From Macrotrachela quadricornifera (lineage: Eukaryota; Rotifera; Eurotatoria; Philodinida; Philodinidae): 64,000 nucleotides of DNA. Within the stretch, counting starts at the first letter, position 1, and the number at the start of each line of letters is the position of its first letter. This document shows, one piece after another, positions 22,225 to 34,566 of this stretch. Location of the stretch: assembly GCA_022393335.1 (NCBI GenBank), contig JAJEKB010016516.1, positions 19,364-83,363 on the forward strand. The letters are read 5' to 3'. The notes under the pieces were generated by a model. The model saw nothing but the letters and a program-made list of their open reading frames with translations, ran no database searches and was not told where the DNA came from. A program made the position numbers and the translations under genes.

Positions 22225-24170
22225 AAAGAGATTCTACTAACGTTTAATTAAAGTTAATAATTATTATCTACGAAATGTACTCAAATATGTTCAATTTTTC
22301 TCATTATAAGTAGCTCATATTTGCTAACAAGAATCGATACATATATATATATATATACACTCGTAATTGTAGAATTTAGTATATGATATTCCTCTAAGAT
22401 GTGATATCTTTTTTCTTTTAAATAAATGAATTAACAATAACTATATTTCTTTAGACATTATATTATAACCCAAACAAATTTATCTAGTCTTATTCAATAA
22501 TAACAATGACATTAAACAAAGCACTTGTTAAAGTATCAAGAAAATAAGAGAGCAGGGTGATTGTCACTAATATTAGCAAAATATCAACATTCATCTTCTT
22601 TTTTCAGTGCAACAAAACCAATATAATTAAATTACTGAAAACACTTTATTAACAAAAATAAATATGAATATATTTACAAAAAAACAAACTATGCACGAAA
22701 TAACAAGAATTAAATCTGACTTTGTAACAACTGTTGTTGCCTAAATCCTAATTCCACCATGACTTCTTGGTCTAAAAAAAGTTTTTATTCACAATTTATG
22801 GAAAGATTATCATTAATTTACCTTTCTTAACTTGTTTTCAATGTTGATATTCCTTTCTTGACTTCGGAACAAATCACGCCTACTATAAAAAGAAAATTGA
22901 ACAAAATTAGTGACATAAAAATCATACATTACAAAAAACATATAGCTTACACTTACACCCATTACGTAAACACTTCATACTACACCAACATGAACTAACA
23001 AATGCATCAGATAAAAACACACTAACACAAACCACCGCCAACTTCCACAACTACTCATAAACATCATGCTTCACTTGTGGCTTAACCCTTCCACTATGAT
23101 CACCGAACTCACCTGAAGCACCTACATCCATACTATACAAAGAAAACTTCCCGTATGTAACCGACTCAAACTTTTCAAACGACTTAAAAGATAACGGCTA
23201 AAAAGGCAAAGTCAACCGAATGTCAAAATTTTGATGCCGTGACTTACTCTTCCATCGACACATGTAACGATCAACAATATGAATACAAACGAAACCATAT
23301 GTAATCTTTTAAAAAACGTAATAAAACGCTTACAAGATGACATTCATTCTGATCACCACCTCTTAAATAACGATGCAACATGTCCATCAATAATATGGAG
23401 TGATGTCATAATCCCATTACACCCGATATTCTCCCACAAACACACTACTTACTACGGTCCACTACTGATGCAAACCATCTCGTTACCCCAAGATGAACTA
23501 TATCCTAAAAGTTGAGGAATGTAAATGCATTTTGTGTATTACTCTTTAGGTAACAGCAATGCCTCGTAGATTGATTTGCTAATTTTTTAAGGGTTTAAGG
23601 AATAGGCGTATATTTTTGAAAAAATTATAGATAGAATTATTGCGATTTATGTTTTAGATAGTTGAGCGCAATATAGCAGTTCACTTCTATCATATCAACT
23701 GTAGTGGTTGAAATAAGATGTTTCGTTTTCGAGTAGGCTTGTCGTTCATTTGAGATGTTGGGCACAGGGTCTACGATTTGCATAGGTCTATGACACGATG
23801 CGAGCATCCACACTGATTGTTTTGCCTACTGATCTCACTTTCCGAGCACCTCAATAGCTGCTTTGCCTATTGGTTCCACTTTGCGAATCTCCATAGCAGC
23901 CGGTCCCTTAGTTGAAGTCGGTTGCAGAATAGGAAGGATTTTTTGACAGATGTTTGTGAAACGAGTTGGTTACACGAGGTCAACTCATTTCTCAACTTTA
24001 AGGATATAGTTTCTCTTGGGGTAACGAGGTGGTTATACGAAATCAACTCGTATTCTTCAAATTCTATGATGGATGTGTTTTTTTTTGTAGGGTAATGAAG
24101 TGATTACTCCTCGGTGTAATGAATGCCAATTTACTTTCGTTGACTATATGTTAGGGTATTCTGACGTCTG
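22225..24170. other. intergenic with strand-skewed and repetitive patches
   Basis: Holds an (AT)n microsatellite at about 22340-22359. A stretch at 22930-23300 is unusually rich in A and C on the plus strand. An imperfect 65-70 bp tandem motif (about 23950-24110) contains ACGAG..GGTTACACGA..TCAACTC. Two tiny spliceable minus-strand segments (about 22719-22771 and 22822-22879) are noted, but they are too short to call a gene. Confidence 0.4.
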
Positions 24171-24178
24171 GCTGTCGA

Positions 24179-24375
24179 CAGTGGCGGATCCAGCAGTAGG
24201 CGATCCGGCGACCGCCACCCCGTCGCGCGATTTTTTTCCCTTTTTTCCTCGGCAAAAACGAGAAAAAAAGGGATCTTATTGTCTCAAATAGGTCTTGAAA
24301 ACCATTTTTTGATCATGACCGCCACCCCCTCAGACAAACCGCCATCCCCCCACTGATTTTCTGGATCCGCCACTG
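24179..24375. mobile_element. hAT MITE with perfect 8-bp target duplication
   Basis: A 197-bp element with 15-bp TIRs CAGTGGCGGATCCAG at both ends. It is flanked by identical 8-bp direct repeats GCTGTCGA (24171-24178 and 24376-24383), the hAT signature. It is GC-rich compared with its surroundings and has no ORF. The perfect duplication implies a recent insertion. Confidence 0.92.
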
Positions 24376-24383
24376 GCTGTCGA

Positions 24384-25392
24384 TACCCGGTTTAATGGTA
24401 TTATGACATCTATGATAATATGAGCCACTCCTCTAATTGGTATCTTCAAAATGCAATAGACAATCATCCCAATGGACAAGACAATTGCCCTTCTTTCGTA
24501 ATCAAAGAATTTTCCACCGTTCTTAATCAAATTAGACGAAGACACAACACCGTCCAATAATCGTTCAACAAACACAAATTCGACACAACGTTGAATGGAT
24601 ATCATGTAATATGACTTTAAATTATATTTCTAGTGCATGTACTGATCATAGAACTTGAAAAAATGTCAGCGTTGGAAAAAAGTTGATTGAGAAGTTTGGC
24701 GTGTGAACCGAGAGTATTATTTGTGGTGGTTCAATTGGAGGTTTACGGAGGATTGTGCTCACAGCACTGAAGAATTATATGCTTGTGTGCTGCTATTTGA
24801 AGGATTTTTTTTATTTCTGTCGGTGTTTTTTGGTAGTATATGGACAAAATTCTATTGGTCGATTCTTAAAACTATCTGATTGATCATCGTGCTAACTTCA
24901 CATCGATAGCAATTAATAATCCATGTATAGACTTTTTAGTTAAATTGTTCAAAAATAATCGAACGTAATGCTCTATTAATATTGAAGAGCGTTATTTATC
25001 TGGGAAACGAATAGAAAATATTTTAAAATTTATACAATCAAACAATGATTCTACATTTTTTCTATGACTGTACATGTAAGTCTTTTATCATTTTGATAAA
25101 ATATTCATTCAGTAAATCAAGAAGAAAAACAAAATCATAAAATTAAATGCGAAAAAACCTTGTTGATGTAATATACTAAGAGTAATATGTTCATAGTACA
25201 AGTGAATGAAAAAGATATAAAAACAATTTACATAGGCATATAATAAATAAACAATAATTTTAATCGATCTTTTCTATCTGACAAGAGTCTTTCTATCATT
25301 TAGGACTTTACGTTAAATAGGAAGAATAACATCAATAATCTTGATTCGTGACGTCTAATATATGATTATGTATGAAAATTTTTCTTGTATTA
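24384..25392. other. intergenic, no feature seen
   Basis: About 1 kb downstream of the phosphatase gene (which is on the minus strand); no gene or repeat supported. Confidence 0.4.
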
Positions 25393-26424
25393 TTAAGATG
25401 TAGGATATAAAGTTGTTAATGTTCCTGCAGCATCAAAAGGTGCTCCATGAATATGCTGATTATTCCATCCACCTTTTCTTGAAAAACTCATTGTATATTC
25501 TAAATGATCAAGATAATAATTAAACCCATGATTGGCATCTAATCTTGGTAATGGTATATGATTAAAACGATAATCCCAAACACTAGCATATTGAAAACGA
25601 TATGATCCAAATGCAAACATTATTCCAATAGTTGAACCAATTAAAATATCATACCAATGATGATAATAATCAATTGTTAATGAAGCAGCTATAAGTACAG
25701 CACCAAGTAATAAACCATAAAAGAGAAGAAATTTAAAATATAATGGACGATAATTAACAAAAATTTTTATTTTACCATTAAGATATAATGAACCATAAAC
25801 AAGACCAGAAAATGCTATTGTTGAATGTCCTGATGGTATTGTTTCTAATGCATAACTAATATCTTTTTCATTGCCTGTACATAATGAACGATCAAACATT
25901 AAACCATCAAAACCTTGCCCAGAACCAATATTTATTGTACTTATATTTGGTTTACAAACAGAAAGAAAATGTGGTCTTAAACCACCAATAAGCCATTTAA
26001 TAAATACTTGAAAAACAGTAGCAGTTAATAATGAAAACAATAGACCCATTATTGCTGTATTTGCATCATTAAAACTTTTTAGACGTATTTGCATTATCAT
26101 TATAAATATAAATGGAATTATAAATGCTAATACTGCAGCTAACCATGATGGAATAAGATTTTTTTCGAATGGATAAATTAATTCAGAATAAACTATTTCA
26201 CCATCACGATAATAAACTGGAAAAATACGATCTGCTGCAGGTCGAAGAGAATCAACCCCAAGAGCAATACCTCCTAATATAGCCATTAAAAGATAATCCA
26301 TCCAGAAAGTACGAATATAAATTCGGACAGTCATTATATCTTGTTTAGATTTAGTTACATTATTTTCACAATTGTTTATATTTGTTTGTTGCATATCAAT
26401 GACTGTATTAGAGGTTGCGTTCAT
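25393..26424 (-). CDS. PAP2/LPP-type lipid phosphatase, PLPP4/5-like
   Basis: Single-exon ORF of 343 aa with six predicted membrane helices. It shows the three motifs of the PAP2 superfamily: KWLIGGLRP (K143, R150, P151; K-x6-RP), PSGH (197-200), and S-x-x-x-x-x-x-H-x3-D (S248, H255, D259, within SLTIDYYHHWYD). The stretch LCTGNEKDISYALETIPSGH (181-200) and the following SLYLNGKIKIF match the PLPP4/PLPP5 and yeast DPP1 branch, which dephosphorylate phosphatidate and diacylglycerol pyrophosphate. The usual Arg next to S248 is Leu (TTA), so the phosphate-binding Arg of motif C3 is lost. Activity may be reduced or altered. The start at 26424 gives a polar N-terminus of about 40 residues. Confidence 0.85.
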   Translation of the reverse strand: MNATSNTVIDMQQTNINNCENNVTKSKQDIMTVRIYIRTFWMDYLLMAILGGIALGVDSLRPAADRIFPVYYRDGEIVYSELIYPFEKNLIPSWLAAVLAFIIPFIFIMIMQIRLKSFNDANTAIMGLLFSLLTATVFQVFIKWLIGGLRPHFLSVCKPNISTINIGSGQGFDGLMFDRSLCTGNEKDISYALETIPSGHSTIAFSGLVYGSLYLNGKIKIFVNYRPLYFKFLLFYGLLLGAVLIAASLTIDYYHHWYDILIGSTIGIMFAFGSYRFQYASVWDYRFNHIPLPRLDANHGFNYYLDHLEYTMSFSRKGGWNNQHIHGAPFDAAGTLTTLYPTS

Positions 26425-29400
26425 CTTTCTTTTTTTTACTTTTTTTCAAAATGTGTAATGATTGAAGAAAAAATTTCTGTTGCAATGGACGACAGTATAA
26501 TAAAAGAAAGAAGAAAAGCATTTTTGAAAGGCCTTCTTACAGTCAGAAGAAGAAAAAAAAATCATGTTCGTTCTTTTTTTTCAATGTAACAATAGTAAAG
26601 ACCATATGAAAGAATGAAAAAATAAACTTCTTTAACGACGAATTAATGTCATGTTGCATTTTTCTGTCATACTAGTAACAAAAGATGAAGAAAGAGTTAT
26701 TCAGTAGAATTTATATAAAAACAAGTTAATGAATATATGCGTCAGACAATAGTAGAATTGTAGATTGACAAATATTTAACACTAATCAATGATTGATGTT
26801 ATCTTCATTTTTACTTTTCTAGTTTTTTTTTCTATCAATAAATTTCATCATCATCATGTCCCATAGGCTTGGCATCCGTTGGGACAAACCACTTTTCAAA
26901 TTAGATTCTTCCATGTCTGTCGATATTGTACAAGATGAAACAAGTCTTGTGTACTGCATTGACACCATCCTATTATTATGTTATTCAGTCACTCGTTACA
27001 TGGATGCCCTTGTCGTAATTTTTTGTTCATTTTTGCAAAGATTATATGTTTGATCAACCTATTATTCTTTTTTAGAATTCTTTTATAAAGATTTATAATA
27101 TGCAATGTTATGTAACTACACTTTTCAATGAACATTTCTGCTAAAAATTACTACAATAGAGTAAAGAGTACATAGAACAGTTTAATAATTAAGAGACGTT
27201 CCACCAAAAAAATCGAAGATTGCCAGAACATGGGAGTCAACAAAATCATAGGCGTAACTAAGAGAAAAGGAGGATCCGTCTTCTCAAGGAAAAATTACCT
27301 GAGGGCGAATAGGAAGAGTCACGTTTTTGCGAAATGAAATTTTCTTTTAGTATTTTCCATTTATTCTTCTTTCAAGAAATGTCAAATTTGGAATATTTCA
27401 AAAATTGATCACAGAGAATTTTATCTTCTAATTTATTATCATGATTAAGTAGAATAGTAAAATAGAGCATGCGAGTAAAGCAACAATTAAAAAAAAAAGA
27501 ATGGTATCCTGTAACAGTTGTAAATGAAGAGAATAAAATTTTCGTTTCTAATGATTTTTTTCAAAATATTCCGACATACAAAATTTACATATTTCCACCA
27601 AGGTATATTGAAAGAAGTTTTTCGATATTGAAAAATTATAGACTATAAAAGATTTTTTGTTATTGATTCTATTATGTGGATATTAGCAGATAATCTTCAT
27701 GGCACAGATTTAATTGTTGTAAGAAAAAATAAGCGATATTTTTCATTTTAATAGTAAAATTTTTATTGTTTGATTATTAATCTTGAAAAGGTGTTATCAA
27801 TAAAATAGGTTATAATTTCAGATATGAATTTTTTTTTGTAAATAATTGATCATATATTTTCATCATACTCTTTTAAAGTTAGGATTTAAATAAAATAATA
27901 AAGAAAAAAATTTTGACAATCTTGTTTGTTTTTACATGTTAATATTGTAACATCATTTGAATGAAAATACAAGACTGTTTTATTACGTAGACTAAATAAA
28001 TTCATAAATAGATCATACAAATTTCTAAATAATAAATAATATGGTCACAATGTATTAATAATTATGATTTTGTTTAGTCGAAACGATAAAAAAAAATATT
28101 TTAGATGTTTTAGCATCAATTCATCTGTAATACAATTTTTTTTCTAGCTAACTTTCCTGCGTAAAAAATCTGATAGTAACAACTTGAACTGTTTGAATTT
28201 CAGATGTATATTTATTCATTATTTCAATAAGTAAATATAAGAAAACTAGGTAAAACGAATAATATTTCGTATGTCTCTCTTTAAAAATAAGAATAATCAA
28301 TTCTACATCATATAAAAAAAGCTAAAACTTGAATAGATATGTAAGACATTTTGAAATATACAATATTATATAAAATAGATCAATTAAAAGAAGATGCAGA
28401 TCATATGAGTCATTGTTATTGAATAGATATGTTTACATAGATCACAATAGATAATATCACAGTTGACAATGAAATTGATTGAGAATCTAAATGTGAATAG
28501 AACTGCATGGGTCAGTCTTCTTTATTCTATGGACTGGAAAATATACAATCAATTAAAAGATTGAATCGACTTAGCTCAAATTCTAGATTGCTCACAAATA
28601 TTGTTTATGTAAATGTAAACCAAAAGTATAGTATTGTGTACACCTAACTAGTCTGATGAATGATGTGAAATGTTCGAAAAGTCTCAGTATTGATCGAAAA
28701 AAGGAGAAATAAAAATAGAACGAATAAAGTACGATATACGTTGTTAAAAGGCTAACTTTTATTAAAATACTATTCATATCAACATTGATTAGAGGGATTT
28801 TGTCACTAGACCATCAATCGAGAAAAAGCTTGTTTTCTTTCATTTAATAATACAAATGTTAACATTATTTTAACGCAGTCTATCTTATCACGTTGTTTTT
28901 TTTATACGTATATGCTACCGAACAATGATTAAGTTGAGAGCCATTCATAGAAGCTCGAGGATATTTTCTAATGAATTCAATGTGCTAAATATTCATTAAG
29001 TAATTGCTATAGTTACAGAAGTAGTTAAGTTTAAAATTGTAGACATCGTTATAATTTTTGTGATTTTTCTGACTTTCATCTTTCATGTATATCAATTACA
29101 GATTCAAAATAAGGTTCGAAAGTAAGTGATCACTTTCATTCGAAATCGTTATTTTTTATCATATAATAACATTTTAGGTGAAAATTACTAATTGAGAAAT
29201 TGGGTATAGTGTTGCGTGGATAAAAGCTATAGTTTATTTTACTTTTAAATTTGGTAAAGAATGTTTTACGATGCAAAGCTGCACAATTGAACGGTTGTTA
29301 GCATCTCTACGAAAAGGACATGTGGCGATTAGAAAAAAATATCTTTGCTCACCAATCCAAGCTAATTGTTCATGTCATTCAAAGATATCCTCACTGTTCT

Positions 29401-30121
29401 CGAACAAAAATAGACAGAACACTTTTAGATGCATACTCGATATTTTACCTAAAAACTTTCCATGTATACGTTATTAACATTACTGAAAAAATGAATTGTA
29501 GATAGAATTTTAAGAATATTTGTTTGATGAATGTGAAGATGAACATAAACATTTAAAGTTTTGTCTTTATCAAAACAAAATCTAAACATTGATTATTTTC
29601 CACAGATCAATAAAAAATGAATGTTTTGATTAATTTATTCTAAAATCTAATCTATCTATTTCTATAGTGCTTTAAAATCATATTACTCGGAATTAATATG
29701 TACAAATCATTAAAATAATTAGAAATATTTAAAAGATATTTTTATTTTAATTGTATCTCCTGTTTAGAAAATGATAGCATCTTCAAATTTTTTTAAAAGA
29801 TGTGCTATCGAAATGCTGCGGAAGCAATACTATCATCACTCACGTATCTACGCATTTTCTGATACAGAAATATTATGATTTATTGCAACGTTTTGTGCAT
29901 TCAATGACTTCTCTCCAATGATTTATGAGGAGCGATTTGTCCTACGATGAAAAATTCGGTCACTATGTTATCGATAATCAGTTGGTTGATGAGCATTTAT
30001 CACTATTAACGATATGAATAGAAGCAATAATATTAGGAGAAAATACGTATCTATTTCAATGAAAATAAAAATAATCAGTTTTATTTTATAATGATGACGT
30101 TGTCTTTTATGTAATAATTGA
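26425..30121. other. 3.7-kb gene-poor spacer
   Basis: Very AT-rich. Short ORFs such as those at 26856-27053, 28592-28777 and 29271-29505 have no recognisable content or splice partners. No TIR pair, RNA gene or repeat array is seen. Confidence 0.4.
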
Positions 30122-30202
30122 GGAATCTTGTTTGTTATACGACATCATTTTTCAAAAGTCTTGAGGTTGGCATGAGGATGATGGCGTATAACAAACAAGA
30201 TC
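30122..30202. repeat. 81-bp hairpin MITE
   Basis: Arms of about 26 bp (30122-30148 beginning GGAATCTTGTTTGTTATACG, and 30178-30202) are near-perfect complements around a 29-nt loop. Non-coding. Confidence 0.65.
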
Positions 30203-30653
30203 CGAATTATTGATATTCTATATGATTTTATTTCGAAAAATTTGCCGTAAAATTAATCTTGCACAGATGTTGTTGGTATATATACTTCCGAGCATCACCG
30301 TTACATATTAGCATAGAACAAAGATAACTTTGTATTCTTATCTATTCAACAGTTTACGACAAGTCAAAGGAAGAAACTATGAAAAAATTCATGAGACAAA
30401 AACATTATATGATTATTTTTCAGAGATCTTCGTTCTTTTAGTCAGAATGTCAATAAAAATAAAGTTGCGTTCTCTTCGTCTGTTTGTTATCAACGATTAC
30501 TTATACCGATATTTATAAGATAAAATAGAAACGTCAACATTTAGGACTAATCAGAAACATCTAGAAAAAGATTCTAAATCATATAAATTCAAACATCTTT
30601 TTTTCACTCTTCCATTATCATTATTTATCACATTCTTCTGAACTATATATATT

Positions 30654-32720
30654 ATGGGAACTAAGAATACAAAATCATCAATAACAGGAGGACCAATGCA
30701 ACATGCCAGCACGATGTCACGACGAGCTCTGTATGCTCACCGTATTCAAAATTTCCTATTGGTCTAGCTCGACAGCAGTATTGATTAAGTTAACAATGCT
30801 GATAGTAGTAATACAATGTCCAAATTACGAGAAGTTGTTAACACCGTACATACATTCACCACGATGGATGAATGTGTTAATTTCATCAATAGCATTGAAG
30901 AAGAAAACATATTTATGATTTCGTCAGATGCACTTGGAGAAACAACAGTACCTGTTGTTCACAAAATGTCACAGGTGAGTAGGATCTATATTTTTTGTAG
31001 AAATAAAGCTCGCCATGAGCTATGGGCTAAAAATTGGTCAAAAGTCAAAGGTGTTTTCACAGATATTAAACCAATCTGTAAAGCACTAAAACAGACGGCT
31101 CATGAATGTGATCAAAACACCGTTTCGATGAGCTTTGTAGCCACAAATAGTGATGCAAAAAATAAAAATCTTGATCATCTCGATCAATCCTTTATGTATA
31201 CTCAAATACTAAAAGAAATTCTCTTAACAATTGATTTTGAACAACAGCATATCAAAGACTTTATTGTTTACTGTCGAGAACAACTTATCGATAATAATAA
31301 GGAACTGGAAAATGTCGACAAACTCGAACGAGAATATCGTAAACATCTTCCAATCTGGTGGTATACGTATCAATGTTTCCTTTATTCAATGTTAAATCGT
31401 GCTTTACGAATGATGGAAGCTGATCTAATCGTTAATATGGGCTTCTTCGTTAAAGATCTTCACAACCATATTGAGCAACTTCAATTCGAACAAAATACTG
31501 GACTCACTCATTCGAATACATTTATCGTGTATCGTGGTCAAGGTCTTTCACAAATGAACTTTGATAAATTATTCAAGACAAAAGGTGGTTTATTATCGTT
31601 TGATAATTTTTTATCCACTAGTATGAATCGACAAGTATCTCTTAAGTTTGCTCGTAAAACAACGGAAACTTCTGATTTAGCAGGCATTTTATTCGTCATG
31701 AAAATTGATTCATCCATACCATCAACACCTTTTGCCAATGTTCGTACTGTTAGTTATTATCAAGATGAAGAAGAAATTCTCTTCTCCATGCACTCCATGT
31801 TTCGAATTGGAGACATTAAACAAATAGACAAAAACAACAATCGTCTCTGGGAAGTGAAATTAACACTAACAAGTGATAATGATCTTGATTTACATAGTTT
31901 AACTGAACAGATACGCAAAGAGACATTTCCAGATCTAAAAGGATGGCATCGAATGGTTGAATTACTAATTAAACTTGCGCAGTTTGATAAGGCTCAACAT
32001 TTATGTGAAATTATGCTTGAACAAAAACCTGACGAAAGTGAAGAAGCACATATTTATCATATGCTCGGAATGATCAAGAACACCCAAGGAACATATAAAC
32101 AAGCAATTGAATATTGTGAAAAATCAATTAAAATCCGTCAGAAGATTCTCTCTCCTACACACTCTGATTTAGCTACTTCTTACAACTATATTGGTTTGGT
32201 GTATCACAACATGAGTGATCATTCAAAAGCACTTTCATATTATGAAAAAACACTTGAAATTCGACAGAAAACTCTTCCTCAAAATCATCCAGATTTGGCA
32301 CAATCTTACAATAATATTGGTGGTGCATATGACAAAATGGGTGATTATTCAAAAGCACTTTCATCTCATGAAAAAGCACTTGAAATCTACCAAAAATCTC
32401 TTTCTCAAACTCATCCTGATTTGGCTGTTTCTTACAATAATATTGGTTCTGTTTATGACAATATGGGTGATTATTCAAAAGCACTATCATATTATGAAAA
32501 AGCACTTGAAATACGACATAAAACTCTTCCTCAAAATCATCCTGATTTGGCTATTTCTTACAGTAATATAGGTGATGTATATGACAAGAAAGGTGACTAT
32601 AAAACAGCACTTTCATTTTATGAACATGCTCTGAATATAGGACAACATGTACTACCTGAAAATCATCCACATCTTCAAATATATAAGGCAAACGTTGAAA
32701 TTTTAAAAAAGGAATTGTAA
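30654..32720 (+). CDS. arginine ADP-ribosyltransferase with TPR tail
   Basis: An open frame from ATG 30816 encodes 634 aa. Residues about 1-230 form the N-terminal region common to bdelloid ART-TPR proteins. The ART fold shows the R-S-E signature: R240 in VYRGQGL, S-T-S at 267-269 in FLSTS, and E318-E-E320 (E-x-E, typical of arginine-specific transferases). From about 411 on there are five kinesin-light-chain-type TPRs of about 42 aa (repeat core HPDLAxSYNNIGxVYDxMGDYSKAL). It should transfer ADP-ribose from NAD+ to Arg on a protein chosen by the TPRs, probably in the cytosol since no signal peptide is seen. The same frame extends upstream to ATG 30654 with sensible residues but holds TAG (30765-30767) and TAA (30786-30788). 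The true start is therefore 30816, or the gene is a new pseudogene. An AATAAA lies at about 32749. Confidence 0.85.
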
Positions 32721-33239
32721 TTGTGTGCATTTTTGTTTTATTTGGAAAATAAACATTCGAAAAAATAGAAAAGATTTTTTTTGTTATTTAAGAGACGCAC
32801 GTGTACAGAGAAACTGTCAAGTTGAAAGAACACAATGGGATGATGCCTACCGGTAAGGTAACCCATACATATACATACAAATATACATATATGTATATGA
32901 ACATGTATATGTATGGTATAACGACCTTCACGGCATAGTTTGTGTTTTTCAACAGGAAGAGTTTCTCTGAGTCGGATATATAGCCATCCGACTGACTTCA
33001 TAGAAGAAAAGATGAAAGAAAAAAGAATTCTTTATTGAAATAATGAATGGATAATAATATTTTTGATCACCAAAACGTGTTTGCTGCAAAATGATCATCA
33101 AAAAAAGATACATTTGATCACGAAATTTATTATTCTTATAATAACAAAAAGCTACTGATTATTCCGAAGAAAACAATAATTAATACAAAAGAAAGAGATA
33201 ACATTGAATAAATAATTATATTAATAAAGCAGTTCGAAC
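32721..33239. other. intergenic, no feature seen
   Basis: Contains an (AT/AC)-rich patch of CATATA-type repeats (about 32868-32925); nothing else supported. Confidence 0.4.
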
Positions 33240-33547
33240 TTTTTTTGGGACGGCCAACTGTTTCCCTTTTACCTAATGGTGTACACCGAGTTCTATTTCG
33301 TAGTTGGATTTCGTTTATCTTCTTTATGTTCATGTGAATTTCTGGACATAATTGTAACAAAACGGATATTATTGTCTGGCACAATAATTTCAATTTCATA
33401 AGAGCACAGTGGAAATTTTCTACATTCACTATATTTAAATGAATATTTTGTTTTATTCTTTAAATCAGATCGTCGATATTGACAAACATTATGATTTAAT
33501 TTTGCAAAATCTTTCGCTGCATCATAAGACTGAGCTGTATGTAACAA
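33240..33547 (-). pseudogene. FLYWCH-like zinc-finger fragment with GRPKK tail
   Basis: The minus-strand frame 33293-33547 (84 codons) reads as a FLYWCH/MULE N-terminal DNA-binding finger. DFAKLNHNVCQYRR is followed by YSECRKFPLCSYEIEIIVP and then SHEHK, giving the Cys-Cys-His-His spacing. The frame stops. A neighbouring frame (to about 33240) supplies a basic RNRTRCTPLGKRETVGRPKK segment with an AT-hook-like GRPKK, resembling the C-terminal tail of the MULE relic at 6.4 kb. So head and tail of a MULE transposase appear joined with the core removed and one frameshift, or an intron is missed. It is probably a transposon remnant; a small domesticated DNA-binding gene is the alternative. Confidence 0.45.
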
Positions 33548-33596
33548 TATCCATCCGTTACTTCACATTTTTTGTGATGTATACCACAATGAAAGG

Positions 33597-33616
33597 ACAT
33601 CCCTTATAAGGGATGT
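33597..33616. repeat. perfect 20-bp palindrome
   Basis: ACATCCCTTATAAGGGATGT is an uninterrupted palindrome. Function is unknown; it may be a protein-binding site or the relic of an element terminus. Confidence 0.4.
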
Positions 33617-34566
33617 GAGCTAATGAGATCATTTGATCAGACAAGATTATTATTATTGTTTAACTTTGTCTTGTCTATCAATTAGCTTTTATTATAGGTG
33701 CATTATCCATTTGGATACATTTTGTACGAATCATAAACAGCGACTTTCTCTCACTTATTTCTTATTAATAAATTTGGTGATCAAAAGTATGTTTTCCCAT
33801 AATGAATTATTGTCTTGTTACAATACAATAATAATTCATTGTATTAATAAAGAAGAAGAAGAAACTTCATCAACTGAATAAATTATTTCTATCTATCTTG
33901 AATAATTATTTGATTTGGAACACTGAAAGTTATTCAATATCGATAGAAATAAATTAATTAATTGATGAGAAAAAGAAGAAGAAGTAGAATATAACTTCAT
34001 GATAGAGTACAATGAATTTTTATAAGGTTCATCTTAATTGATTTCTTTTATCTTACCGTTATCATAATGATTTATTCATCATTGAATAGCATTTAGAATT
34101 ATCCATAAACGACTTTTAGTGGACATTTCTGAGCATGGATATTTCATTCAAAATCTTGTAAATCTGAATCTAACATCTAATTACAGATCTTAGTACAAGA
34201 TAAATTTATTTACATTTCTGTATCGAAGATTTTGATCAAGATCTTGCTTACAAGATGTTTTACTTGGGCTAGTTATTGTACTGAGCTAAGAGTACCCAAA
34301 AAGTTCTCTGCTACTAGTATGTCTGAAGTACTTGAGAGTCCTGCAGTACTTTAAAGTACTTTCAGATACATATAAGATATTTGGACGGGTATTCTCATGG
34401 AAACCGTCTAGGCAATGAAAAACTTCAACAGAAATGATCAGATACTCGATTGGGTATATAAATAGGTCAAATTTCTGCGTTTGATCGAATTTGAGTTGGT
34501 CGAAAGTCCATTAGACTACTTCAGGGTAATTCCGTCTCAATTGACAATCGAGATTCACATATTCTC
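33617..34566. other. intergenic, no feature seen
   Basis: AT-rich spacer; the ORF at 33633-33881 is not convincing. Confidence 0.35.

Noticed and set aside
22719..22879. Two minus-strand segments that can be spliced into a short peptide ending in KKSWWN or QSQI
   Set aside because: Too short, phase ambiguous, and no upstream exon without stops was found.
30703..30918. 71-aa ORF overlapping the start of the ART-TPR gene
   Set aside because: Out of frame with the conserved protein and without recognisable content.
32173..32571. 110-aa minus and 118-aa plus ORFs inside the TPR region
   Set aside because: They arise from the periodic TPR coding sequence read in other frames.
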